A DNA stretch of 64,000 nt from Magnetococcales bacterium (GCA_015229045.1 JADGCJ010000004.1:1-64000), one strand, 5' to 3'; shown: positions 18,261 through 26,797, counted from the stretch's first letter. Made by a program: numbers and translations. The notes: a model not told the origin generated them from the letters alone.

Positions 18261-19157
18261 TCAGGATTCCAAATAACTGCGCATTTTTCGGGAAATGCCG
18301 GGGTGTCGCAACCGGCGCAGAGCCTTGGCTTCAATCTGGCGAACGCGTTCGCGGGTCAAGTTAATCTTCTGGCCAACATCTTCCAAGGTATGAGCAAGGT
18401 GCATATTAATTCCAAAGCGCATCAATAGCACCTTCTTCTGTTGCTGTGACAATGTATTTAAAATTCTGATTGTAACCATGTGTGAATTTTTTCGGATCAG
18501 CATATCCAATGCAGAGAGTATTGTCCCGTTTTCAATGAATTGTTCCAGACAGATTTGTTCGTCTTCACTTGTCAAACACTCCAGAGACACCATTTCTTCA
18601 GTTAAAAAGTTATGAACCCGGTGCACTTTCCCCAAAGGCATCTCCATACGTTCAGCAATTTCTTCCGGTCTCGGCTCTCGTCCCATTTCCTGGGCCAGTA
18701 ATTGGCTGATCTGCTTATATCTGTTAATGGTTTCAATCATATGTACCGGAATACGAATGATGCGTGCTTGATCTGCTATTGCTCTTGTAATGGCTTGCCG
18801 GATCCACCAAACCGCATAGGTCGAAAATTTCGCACCATGTGCCGGGTCAAATCGATCAACTGCCTTGAGCAGACCGATATTACCTTCCTGGACCAAATCC
18901 ATATACGGCAGCCCATGATGCTTGCTTGCGATCCACAGAACCAGTCTGACATTGTACTCAAAAAATTGTTTCTTTGCTGCCTGCACGCGACTGAGACCTT
19001 GAGCCAGAATTTCACGTGCTGTACTGCCCTGACTGTCCTGCTCTACAGTTCTCCAAATCCGATCCACGAACCCATTCGAAAGGCCAAGTGCCAGTATTTC
19101 GTCTCTCAACCTGTCGGCAACAGCCTCCCTCTCGACGATTGATCTAGCTTTGTTCAT
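18261..19157 (-). CDS. Sigma-70 factor C-terminal half (regions 2, 3 and 4)
   Basis: A 298-residue RpoD-like polypeptide from the ATG at 19157. Region 2 is clear: EYNVRLVLWIASKHHG, then DLVQEGNIGLLKAVDRFDP and FSTYAVWWIRQAITRA. Region 3 follows, and region 4 ends with a DVGQKINLTRERVRQIEAKA helix-turn-helix. Its ATG overlaps the stop of the preceding gene as ATGA. The overlap lies in a run of seven A, where a -1 slip would join both halves into one protein. It would direct RNA polymerase to specific promoters, possibly those of the island itself. It is less well conserved than housekeeping RpoD. The neighbours are the MORC/Z1 operon 9 bases downstream and the ankyrin/sigma N-half upstream. 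Confidence 0.88.
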   Translation of the reverse strand: MNKARSIVEREAVADRLRDEILALGLSNGFVDRIWRTVEQDSQGSTAREILAQGLSRVQAAKKQFFEYNVRLVLWIASKHHGLPYMDLVQEGNIGLLKAVDRFDPAHGAKFSTYAVWWIRQAITRAIADQARIIRIPVHMIETINRYKQISQLLAQEMGREPRPEEIAERMEMPLGKVHRVHNFLTEEMVSLECLTSEDEQICLEQFIENGTILSALDMLIRKNSHMVTIRILNTLSQQQKKVLLMRFGINMHLAHTLEDVGQKINLTRERVRQIEAKALRRLRHPGISRKMRSYLES

Positions 19158-20508
19158 TTTTTTGTGTGAAGGGTGCGAATGATTGCTGTCCTGTTCGCAA
19201 ATCCGGATGAGATGTCTGGTGAAAATGGGAAGCTCGGATGGAGGGCATCCTCGCTGCATTCATCGTCTGCAGCATTCTGTCTTTCTTCATCTTCATCAAG
19301 GATATCACCTTGCCAACCCTGCTCATGCACTTCACTTTCTGCGATATCGTCATATCCAAGCATCAACCGGATTGAAATATCCCCCTGTTTTGCTCGATCA
19401 AACCAATCAAGGAGTTCAGCCATTGCAGCAGGTGATCGTGGAATTGCACTGAAGGCCGCTTTTGTGCCATCAGATATTTCATGAGCCAGTTCAATCTCTT
19501 CCTCTCTTGAGAGGATTTTTTTTTGGCCGATGTCTTTAAGATATTGACTTTGGGGATCATTGATGCCGGACTGAAGATCAGAAAAAAACACAATAGCTTC
19601 GTCTACCACGGAATCATCCCTGTTCTCGAAGAATTCGTTCTCCTCGACTGTTTCTGCTGGTGGCAGGGAAGGTGCAAAAAGGTCAGGAGCATTTTCCACC
19701 AGAATGCTCAGGTCTCCCAGGACAACCCGGAGTGCATTCAAGAATTCGACATCCGGCGATTCCTGATTCTCGGCATCCACAGGCACTGCATCAACCAGTT
19801 GTTTTTCAGTAACCCATCCGTTGTGAATCCCGACCAGAATCAGGTTTCTGGCTGCAGTTTGCCATGCTGCATCCTTTTCCGACCATCTTCGTCTCCTGGA
19901 GGCAAACAGTTCCGGCAAATCTATGTCAATATCAGACCAGTCCGCGTCGGTATCGACCGGGATGTGACGGGAAATCCGCTTCTGGATCTCTCCGGCAATT
20001 GCAAGGCAGAAGGGATCACCTGAGGGCGTGGGCGACTCTGTTTGTTCCTCCCACACCGAGAGATCGAAATCATCCCCGTCAAAAGAGACATTTGAAAGTT
20101 CGTCATCAGAAAAAGTGCCGTCTGCTGGTGCAGTCGAATGGTCAGGCACCATGAAATCCGCAATCGTGGCCTCCTCCACAGTCGGTTCATCCCGTGCAGG
20201 CAGATGATGCAACTTCAGAATGGACTCAACCTCGCCATGACCTTTCTGGACCGCTGCCGAAAGCGCATCATTCCCGTCATCATCCTGAAAGGCAGGATCA
20301 GCACCAGCCTCCAGCAAAACCCGGCAGACCTCGGTGTGTCCCTTTTCGGCAGCGCCAGAATGAGCGGGGTCTTTCCCTTGCCATCCGTGGCGTTGACGTC
20401 GGCTCCGCGCTGCAGGTAAAACATGACGGTTGCCTTCACCCCCGTGATGGCGGCCATCTTGAACAACAGCGGCAGGGTGTTCCTTGATGATGAGGGCTGT
20501 CTGCTCAT
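19154..20508 (-). pseudogene. Ankyrin-repeat / sigma-70 N-terminal half, with one frameshift
   Basis: Starts at the ATG at 20508 (MSRQPSSSRNTL), which overlaps the previous stop as TGATG. Two to three ankyrin repeats come first (YLQRGADVNATDGKGKTPL, then GHTEVCRVLLEAGADPAFQD), followed by an acidic stretch. The C-terminal part has sigma-70 region 1.2 (YLKDIGQKKILSREEEIELA) and RpoD-type non-conserved region (LLDWFDRAKQGDISIRLMLG). The ankyrin part changes frame at about 20352-20356, where a GC pair seems duplicated: removing it restores the canonical TPLILAAEKGH. Region 2 onward is in the next gene. So this is an ankyrin-fused sigma factor that is split and partly broken, or miscalled at two indels. 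Confidence 0.75.
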
Positions 20509-20897
20509 CAAATCCACGCCTTCAGGATGCACGACTTGATAAAATGGAGGAGGATCGGAAGGAAGGGCATGCACTGGTGGATCCTGGCCATGTCAAAGCC
20601 GAGGTCGAAACGTCCCAGGCCCGAAGCCGACCGTTGGTCAAGAGGAGTAATCCATCCAGACCACTCGGCGTTGACCGGTTCTCCGCAATCCAGGCTCTGT
20701 TCGTCGTTCAGCAGCGTGATGACGGAATCACGACCATTCCATGGACTCCGGATTTGCAGCATGGATGCATTGGCGGATATGCTGTTGCCGATCTGATTGG
20801 CAATGGCAGTGGGCATGAGAGATCCTCCTCCCCTGAGTGATTCCTTCAGGACGGATGCAGGAGAGGAAACCAGATCAAACCCGGGTTGATCGTTCAT
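20508..20897 (-). CDS. Degenerate GHKL ATPase N-domain fragment
   Basis: A 129-residue protein from the ATG at 20897, which has ribosome site AGGTGG. It aligns along its length with the N-terminal ATPase domain of the GHKL protein at 16725-18251: LKESLRGGGSLMPTAIANQI corresponds to the N-box helix, the DDGGGM box is replaced by NDEQSL, and ASGLGRFDLGFDMARIHQC replaces the glycine-rich G2 box. ATP-binding residues are therefore lost. It is truncated before any transducer domain and its stop overlaps the ankyrin-sigma ATG. It may be a decayed duplicate, or a small partner that kept only the fold. The frame extends to 20936 in the divergent promoter region. Confidence 0.7.
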   Translation of the reverse strand: MNDQPGFDLVSSPASVLKESLRGGGSLMPTAIANQIGNSISANASMLQIRSPWNGRDSVITLLNDEQSLDCGEPVNAEWSGWITPLDQRSASGLGRFDLGFDMARIHQCMPFLPILLHFIKSCILKAWI

Positions 20898-21046
20898 GAA
20901 AAACCACCTAAACAACACACAATGATTCATCGACATTAATGATTACAATACAATGTGCCGATCACATCGGTCAAACGTTGTCCTCCGCAACGACCACGGA
21001 TGACCTGTCATCACCCACAATCAGACGGCGTCACAAGGGGGACATC

Positions 21047-21487
21047 ATGTCGCCCGAAAAACGAAGTGCCGTGATGTCGCGGATTCGTGGCAAGTATACA
21101 GGAATCGAAGAGATTGTTGCAGGTTTGCTTTTCGAAGCAGGCATGGAATTTGATCGGCATGCCAGTGATCTGCCGGGTCGTCCTGATTTCGTATTCAGGG
21201 AGGCCAGAATGGTTGTTTTTGTCGATGGGGATTTCTGGCACGGATGGCGTTTCCCCCTTTGGCAGGACAAGTTGTCTGAGAAGTGGGAAGCAAAAATTAG
21301 CGCAACCAGAAAACGTGATCAGCGGAATCACCGAAAATTGAGGCGCATGGGATGGAAAGTTGTGCGGTTATGGGAACATCAAATCGAAAAGGATTCAGCC
21401 ATGTGCATCAAAAAAGTGCTGCTTGTCATCTCTGGATGTCTTTCCGGCCAGAGGGGCAATCCAGTACAACGTGATGATGCGACATGA
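21047..21487 (+). CDS. vsr: Vsr-type very-short-patch mismatch endonuclease
   Basis: A 146-residue nicking enzyme of the Vsr family, which repairs T:G mismatches formed when 5-methylcytosine deaminates. Family motifs: MSPEKRSAVMSRIRGKYT at the start, then ASDLPGRPDFVF (the catalytic Asp region) and VVFVDGDFWHGW. The usual FVHGCFWH is FVDGDFWH here, so a histidine and the zinc-binding cysteine are absent. The start at 21047 follows AAGGGGG; an open extension to 20939 is less likely. It lies 28 bases upstream of a cytosine methyltransferase, the normal partner, and diverges from the MORC/Z1 operon. Confidence 0.9.
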   Translation: MSPEKRSAVMSRIRGKYTGIEEIVAGLLFEAGMEFDRHASDLPGRPDFVFREARMVVFVDGDFWHGWRFPLWQDKLSEKWEAKISATRKRDQRNHRKLRRMGWKVVRLWEHQIEKDSAMCIKKVLLVISGCLSGQRGNPVQRDDAT

Positions 21488-21515
21488 GCGCCTGGCTTTT
21501 CGGCAATAACCTGGT

Positions 21516-22577
21516 ATGATGCCAGACATGAACATTCGAGTGCTTGATCTATTCTGTGGTGGTGGGGGAAGCAGCTGGGGCGCGCACAAGGCGGGTGCCA
21601 GGATTGTGTGCGGCGTTGACGCATGGGATGTCGCCATCAAGACTTACCAGGACAATTTCCCAGAGGCAAAAGCTGTCCAGGAGCGTCTGACGCCTGATTT
21701 CAATCCTGCACAACTCGGTGATCTTAGCCGGATTGACATGATCCTGGCATCCCCTGAATGCACCAGCCATACCTGCGCCAGAGGCAAGCGGGAACGTTGC
21801 GATGACAGTCGGAACACGGCCTTTCTGGTGCTGAAATTTATCGATCATTTTGAACCGCGATGGGTGGTCATAGAAAATGTTGTCCACATGAAACAGTGGG
21901 AAAGATACGATGAATTCATCACCGAACTGCGCAAACGGGGATTCAAGATCAAGGAGCAAACTCATGACGCTGCATGGTTTGGCGTGCCTCAAAACCGGCG
22001 GCGTCTTTTTATCGTCTGCGACCGAAATGGCGATATCCCTGCAATCACTCCGGCTGAAGGGACAATAAAACTGACGGCGGGAGACATCCTGGACACTTGC
22101 AGAACCTGGAAATGTGGCCCTCTTGACAATGGAAAGCGTGCCCTCCCGACCCTTGAGCGGGCACGACGGGCCATCGATGCACTGGGGAAAGGCAAACCGT
22201 TTCTGATTGTTTATTATGGCAGCGACGCAGCTGGGGGGTGGCAACCACTGGATCGTCCCATCAGGACACTGACCACCCTGGATCGCTTCGGATTGGTGGA
22301 ATGGTACAATAACATCCCGACACTGAGAATGCTGCAGGTACCCGAGTTGCGCCGGGCCATGGGGTTCTCTGACGATTTTCGGATGCAGCAGGGCTGCCGG
22401 AGGGATCAAATCAAGGTGCTTGGGAACGGTGTTTGTCCGCCGGTCATGACGTCAATTGTCAGGCAGATCACCTCATCGTTCCGAGACACACTGATTGTCC
22501 CGCGATCGATTGCACGCCATGCCATCCCTGAATTTGCAAACAGTTGTGAAATCAACTCGTTGATGTCAATGCCATAA
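21516..22577 (+). CDS. DNA (cytosine-5-)-methyltransferase
   Basis: A 353-residue C5 methyltransferase. Motif I is LDLFCGGGGSSWG, motif IV is ASPECTSHT with catalytic cysteine (SPEC instead of the common PCQ), motif VI is IENV, motif VIII QNRRRLFIV and motif X LGNGVCPPV. The target-recognition region between VIII and IX is short. It probably modifies the host DNA that the MORC/Z1/DUF4420 genes would otherwise attack, with Vsr repairing the resulting deamination products; this pairing follows from the context and family knowledge. The start may be 21516 or the in-frame ATG at 21528; neither has a strong ribosome site. Confidence 0.93.
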   Translation: MMPDMNIRVLDLFCGGGGSSWGAHKAGARIVCGVDAWDVAIKTYQDNFPEAKAVQERLTPDFNPAQLGDLSRIDMILASPECTSHTCARGKRERCDDSRNTAFLVLKFIDHFEPRWVVIENVVHMKQWERYDEFITELRKRGFKIKEQTHDAAWFGVPQNRRRLFIVCDRNGDIPAITPAEGTIKLTAGDILDTCRTWKCGPLDNGKRALPTLERARRAIDALGKGKPFLIVYYGSDAAGGWQPLDRPIRTLTTLDRFGLVEWYNNIPTLRMLQVPELRRAMGFSDDFRMQQGCRRDQIKVLGNGVCPPVMTSIVRQITSSFRDTLIVPRSIARHAIPEFANSCEINSLMSMP

Positions 22578-22773
22578 TGCATCCCGCCCCTGTCAAACGG
22601 TCATTCGGCCCAATTGTCGGACTTTTTGGCGATGTCATGCGACATTCCTCCGTGCACTGAGATGACTCTTCACACTGACAATTGTCATTCATAAAGAGAC
22701 TTTAATAAAATATTTGTTGTTTCAAACCGTAGCCTTTTTGAAAGGCACAGGCATGAAAAATGGGAACAGTTCT

Positions 22774-22817
22774 TTCCATATTGTCGGCATATATTGACAT
22801 ATACCGACAATATGGAA
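22774..22817 (+). promoter_or_regulatory. Operator palindrome and promoter of the abiE pair
   Basis: A perfect 14-bp inverted repeat, TTCCATATTGTCGG (22774-22787) and its reverse complement (22804-22817), with a 16-base AT-rich spacer. A good -35 box, TTGACA at 22794-22799, lies in the spacer and a weak -10 (AATATC, 22817-22822) lies 17 bases after it. The AbiEi ATG is at 22831, so the transcript leader would be very short. AbiEi antitoxins are known to repress their own promoter through inverted repeats, which fits this site. Confidence 0.8.
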
Positions 22818-22830
22818 TATCCTTGGGGGC

Positions 22831-23430
22831 ATGGAAAACCACTGCCAAACAATCATCAATCTCGCCCGCACCCACGGGATCATTCGACCACGCGATCTGA
22901 ACGTCCTGGGGTTGCCTCGGGTGGCACTCTCGCGACTGGTTCGACGTGGAGAACTTGTCCTGGTAGGGCGGGGGCTTTATGCAGTCCCTGATCGGACGGT
23001 ATCCGAGCATGGTACCCTGGCCGAAGTTGCGCGCAGGCACCCCCAGGGGATTGTCTGTCTGCTGTCCGCCCTGCAATTCCATGATCTCACCACGCACACG
23101 CCTTTTGAAGTCTGGCTGGCCATTCCCAACAAGGCACGCGCCCCCCGGATGGCGTATCCACCGCTCCGGATCGTTCGATTTTCAGGCGATGCGCTGACCG
23201 AGGGCGTTCAGGAGCATTTGGTTGACTGCGTACCCGTGCGCGTGACCAGTGTCGCCAAAACCGTGGCCGACTGCTTCAAATACCGCAACAAGATCGGGTT
23301 GGACGTTGCTCTCGAAGCGCTGCAGGCGTCCTGGAGAGAGAAACGGTTCACCATGGACGAGCTTTGGCATGCTGCTGCCGTTTGCCGGGTCGCCAATGTC
23401 ATGCGCCCCTATATGGAGAGCCTGACATGA
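22831..23430 (+). CDS. abiEi: AbiEi-type antitoxin / transcriptional autorepressor
   Basis: A 199-residue type IV antitoxin. The N-terminal winged helix-turn-helix (GIIRPRDLNVLGLPRVALSR, then LVLVGRGLYAVPD) binds DNA; the C-terminal part (from about residue 85, LTTHTPFEVWLAIP onward) is the antitoxin domain. It is expected to bind the palindrome at 22774-22817 and repress the pair, while opposing AbiEii without direct binding. The stop overlaps the AbiEii ATG as ATGA. The G-run before the ATG is only about 2 bases away, so initiation may be near-leaderless. Confidence 0.88.
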   Translation: MENHCQTIINLARTHGIIRPRDLNVLGLPRVALSRLVRRGELVLVGRGLYAVPDRTVSEHGTLAEVARRHPQGIVCLLSALQFHDLTTHTPFEVWLAIPNKARAPRMAYPPLRIVRFSGDALTEGVQEHLVDCVPVRVTSVAKTVADCFKYRNKIGLDVALEALQASWREKRFTMDELWHAAAVCRVANVMRPYMESLT

Positions 23431-24329
23431 GATTCCACAACATGGCGGCATCAGTACGCGCCAGGCTGGCAAACCATGCGCGGGAGTCGAGACAGGATTT
23501 CAATTTTGTCCTCACCCGCTATGCCATCGAACGTCTGCTCTATCGGATCAGCATTTCGGAACATGCCCACCAGTTCATATTGAAGGGGGCACTGCTGTTC
23601 GACCTGTGGTTCGACATCCCCCACCGCCCGACCAGGGATGCGGATTTCCTCGGTTTCGGGTCGTCCGATCTGCCGCACATCACAGATACCTTCCGGGAGA
23701 TCTGCATGGTCGAGGCACCGGACGGCATGAAGTTCCTGCCCGACTCGGTGCGCCCAGAAGAGATCCGCAAGGATGCCAATTACGCAGGTGTGCGCGTCAC
23801 CCTGATTGGGATGCTCGACAACGCCCGTTGCCCACTCCAGATTGACATCGGATTCGGAGACGCCGTGACCACTGCACCTGAGAATGTCGAATACCCGGTG
23901 ATCCTTCCTGGGTTCGATGCACCAAAGTTGCGGGTCTATCCCCGCCACACTGTTGTGGCAGAAAAAACCGAGGCATTGACATCTTTAGGGATCGCCAACA
24001 GTCGCATGAAAGATTATTTCGACCTCTGGGTTCTGGCACAGCACACCGAGTTTGAAGGCGAAATTATCCGCCAAGCCATCCGGGAAACTTTCGACCGTCG
24101 CCAGACACGATTGCCGGATCAGCCTCCCACAGGTCTCACCCTGGTATTCGCGCAAGACCGGCAGAAACAGGCGCAGTGGCAGGCTTTCCTGAGAAAGAAC
24201 GGGTTGGACGCGCCATCACTGGACAAGATTGTGTCGGCACTCGCCGACTTCCTGATGCCGGTTATTCAGGCCGCCAGTGCCGGAACATCCTTTCCTGCCA
24301 AGTGGGGAGCAGGAGGGCCCTGGGTCTGA
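23427..24329 (+). CDS. abiEii: AbiEii-type nucleotidyltransferase toxin
   Basis: A 300-residue toxin of the AbiEii/AbiGii nucleotidyltransferase family, which stops growth during phage infection. The polymerase-beta-like active site reads FILKGALLFDLW then RPTRDADFLG (the paired acidic residues), with VVAEKTEAL and RMKDYFDLW helices downstream, as in other family members. The start at 23427 gives a 4-base overlap with the antitoxin stop; the frame is open to 23364 but that would overlap the antitoxin domain. Confidence 0.9.
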   Translation: MRFHNMAASVRARLANHARESRQDFNFVLTRYAIERLLYRISISEHAHQFILKGALLFDLWFDIPHRPTRDADFLGFGSSDLPHITDTFREICMVEAPDGMKFLPDSVRPEEIRKDANYAGVRVTLIGMLDNARCPLQIDIGFGDAVTTAPENVEYPVILPGFDAPKLRVYPRHTVVAEKTEALTSLGIANSRMKDYFDLWVLAQHTEFEGEIIRQAIRETFDRRQTRLPDQPPTGLTLVFAQDRQKQAQWQAFLRKNGLDAPSLDKIVSALADFLMPVIQAASAGTSFPAKWGAGGPWV

Positions 24330-24741
24330 GGAGAACGTTCACCAATTCAATGGATGAGGTGTTCGCCTCGTGACCCAGGCTTGAGGCCCTGGGAAAGATG
24401 GGGGAAAAAGTCATCGCCTGCCATCGGGAGTTGAAAGGTGGTCCACAGATGCCATGTGGTGCCAAGGAGAAATTCTGATGCGCCATGGAAAAACTTTGAA
24501 GATCAATCGCGTTATTCGTCCTTGGATCAATTGGCGACCAAAGTGTCTTTGAACTTTACTCCATGTTGCGTCGCAACAAAGCCTGGAGAATTTGGTTTGG
24601 AAATCCCATTTCGGTACGCCATATTTAGATCCGCTCTCGTCCGCTGAAGTGACGTAGCCAGCTAAAGATGTGCGTCGTGGTGTCTTGCCCGCTGGTGGAT
24701 CGGTGTTTCGCCATGATGCTGGGTTTGCCTGGACGTGAGGC
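24330..24741. other. Non-coding gap between abiE and the methylase cassette
   Basis: Lies between two convergent transcription units. Short frames on both strands have no recognisable content or ribosome site. No clear terminator was seen. It may be remnant sequence. Confidence 0.5.
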
Positions 24742-25683
24742 TTAAGCTTGCGGCGCCTCTGTCAAGAGCAATTTTTTTCCCTCCTGAGTCCAGGCACGGA
24801 TCTCGCTGACGGTGTCCTGTGGAACGGTGTGGGCGAAATCCACCATACGACAACGATCGAAAAGGATGCCAGCTTCGGTTTGGGTGTTTTGCCAATGGGC
24901 ATCCACCGCCTCGGCGACACAGAAGACACGCATGGGTGCAGGATAGATGCTGTTTCTCATCCACTTGTGTGTAAAGTGTTCGGGCTGTAACTGGGTCATT
25001 GTGTCCCGCCAGTGGGTGCCTGTTTTACTTTGTGCAAAGAGAATGAGTTTTCCGGGACGCTGATCCTGGAAGGGTACCCAGGCTACCACGTCCAGCTTGC
25101 CGTCTCCGCTCGAAGCAGGTGTTGTATCGGCATCCAAGGTGCGGAACGCGCCTCCTTCCCCGAGTTCGTTGCACAACGTATCAATTTTTTTCGTGAATGC
25201 TCTTGGAACAGCAGTGCCAAAAACCAGGGAACGCGCCCGCCCTCCTCCCAGATAGTTATGCAGGACGTCTGCGGTCAGCTTTTCGAATAGTGCTGTGCCG
25301 TCTTTTCCATCAAGTTTTCGGTATTTCTGCATGTCGAGTCGGGTACAGAGGAGCAGATAGAGATAAATGTTGGCCCGGGATTCGGATCCGCCGTCCCCCA
25401 TGTACCGAAGAAGTTGCCCTGACGCTTCCACACGAAACGGATAGGCTCCGTTGCAGGCATTGTCTCGACGTGCGACCACGTCCATTACATCCACTGCAAG
25501 GGATTCGTTTGCGTCGTCCTCATCACCGGGGCCACCGCGACGAAGATTCTCGTTGTTTCTGCCGAGGGCGGACAGCAGGGCTTGTGCAGAGAAAGATCCC
25601 TCCAGCCATGCCCGTGATTCCGCGAAATCTGCCAACTCGGAACTGTTGGCATACTGAGAGGGGTGATTGAGGAACTTGAACAT
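24742..25683 (-). CDS. Predicted PD-(D/E)XK-like nuclease of a methylase/ParB cassette
   Basis: A 313-residue protein I do not recognise as a named family. The C-terminal half has a restriction-endonuclease-like arrangement: E134 in ALFEKLTADVLHNYL, D198 in GKLDVVAWVPF and Q218-x-K220 in ILFAQSKTGTHW, that is, D then QxK on adjacent predicted strands. The N-terminal 120 residues are helical. It starts 10 bases after the ParB-like gene with ribosome site GAGGG and is the last gene of a three-gene operon. In context it is the likely effector nuclease, with the methylase protecting self DNA. Activity is inference from motifs and neighbours. Confidence 0.7.
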   Translation of the reverse strand: MFKFLNHPSQYANSSELADFAESRAWLEGSFSAQALLSALGRNNENLRRGGPGDEDDANESLAVDVMDVVARRDNACNGAYPFRVEASGQLLRYMGDGGSESRANIYLYLLLCTRLDMQKYRKLDGKDGTALFEKLTADVLHNYLGGGRARSLVFGTAVPRAFTKKIDTLCNELGEGGAFRTLDADTTPASSGDGKLDVVAWVPFQDQRPGKLILFAQSKTGTHWRDTMTQLQPEHFTHKWMRNSIYPAPMRVFCVAEAVDAHWQNTQTEAGILFDRCRMVDFAHTVPQDTVSEIRAWTQEGKKLLLTEAPQA

Positions 25684-25693
25684 CCGTTAACCC

Positions 25694-26797
25694 TCATTCC
25701 GTCAAGCGCTTTGGTTTTTGATCCCCCAGACGCGCACGCTCCATTTTTCCGTACAGATCATCCGCAAGGGTGGCAACGGTACCGGCGATGCGGAGAAGAT
25801 CCGACGATTTGTCATCGCCAGTTGTGAGATAACTGTGCGCCCTTTGCAGTTCCCGTTTAGCCGCAAGCAGAGATTCTTCCAAGACGGCACTGGCTGGTCG
25901 GGTCAACTCCAGACATTGGTTAAGGCTGACACCTTGGCGGATGGCTGCCAGTGCCTCGCGGTGTTTGAGGATGGTATCTAGATTCCGTAAATCCGGATTT
26001 TGGGATTCGATCAGGGGTGGAATTTTCTCTTTCCTGCTGCCGAAGAGCCAACGGCACAATTCTCCCAGGTGATTGATCCGTTCGGGTGGGACAGGCGTAT
26101 TCGTCTCTTCATTCTGGGAGCGCAAGGCGAGGAACTCGGAATACCCCTTGTATCCAAGGGCCGTTTGCAGATGAGAAAAAGGCAGACGAGAGCGGAAGGC
26201 ATCTTCACGGTTAAAAACACCCTCTCTCTCAGCCTGTTCAATGACCATCATGGCCTGATACAGCTTCTGAACTGTACCGAACTTATCCCCGATCTGACTG
26301 GCGATTTGTTCCAGAGCAACTCCAAAGGTGCCATGAACATGGGCGATATACCGTGCCTTGGCATAACTACTCCATCTGGCGGGACCATTGATGTGTTTGA
26401 CGCCCAGATAAGGCCACGCCTCTTCTCGAGTGCTTAGGATAACAGGCACTTGACAGAGTGCGTCGCTTTTCTCCTGGGTGAGATTGGGGATATTCCAGCC
26501 CTTTTCGCGCAGCTCAGGGGTCCGTAGCAGGCGGACAGCGGCCAAGCGACGGTTGCCCTCGATAACAACGTGACGCCCCTTAATCCCCCTAGCCACAATA
26601 AGAGGCTCGTGGGGAAAATAACCGCTCGCGGCAATGGACTGGACGAGTTCCTCCACATCCATCACCTCCCAAAGATGTTTCAGTATTTCCTTGTCGGTTG
26701 TTTTATCGCCGATCTCAAACTCGACCAAGCGGGGATTCTCTCGATCAAAATCGAGATTTTTGACATCCATCATGTTGGGTTGTGTGGTGGAGGTCAT
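25694..26797 (-). CDS. ParB/Srx-like domain protein
   Basis: A 367-residue protein with an N-terminal ParB/sulfiredoxin-type domain: NPR (21-23), a SIAASGYFPHEPLIV strand region and the nucleotide-binding box EGNRRLAAVRLL (80-91). A central helix-turn-helix-like part (ALEQIASQIGDKFGTVQKLY) and a helical C-terminus follow. ParB folds bind CTP or ATP and load on DNA; DUF262 proteins of the GmrSD restriction enzymes use a related fold. Here it lies between a methylase and a nuclease. Ribosome site AAGGAGAGG and an ATGA overlap with the methylase stop couple translation. Not associated with parA or an origin, so a partition role is unlikely. Confidence 0.78.
   Translation of the reverse strand: MTSTTQPNMMDVKNLDFDRENPRLVEFEIGDKTTDKEILKHLWEVMDVEELVQSIAASGYFPHEPLIVARGIKGRHVVIEGNRRLAAVRLLRTPELREKGWNIPNLTQEKSDALCQVPVILSTREEAWPYLGVKHINGPARWSSYAKARYIAHVHGTFGVALEQIASQIGDKFGTVQKLYQAMMVIEQAEREGVFNREDAFRSRLPFSHLQTALGYKGYSEFLALRSQNEETNTPVPPERINHLGELCRWLFGSRKEKIPPLIESQNPDLRNLDTILKHREALAAIRQGVSLNQCLELTRPASAVLEESLLAAKRELQRAHSYLTTGDDKSSDLLRIAGTVATLADDLYGKMERARLGDQKPKRLTE

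Noticed and set aside
24438..24647. Short plus-strand frame after abiEii
   Set aside because: No ribosome site or motif; the composition looks random.
25694..26797. ParB-like gene as part of a plasmid or chromosome partition locus
   Set aside because: No parA and no parS-like repeats nearby; the tight coupling to a methylase and nuclease argues for another role.
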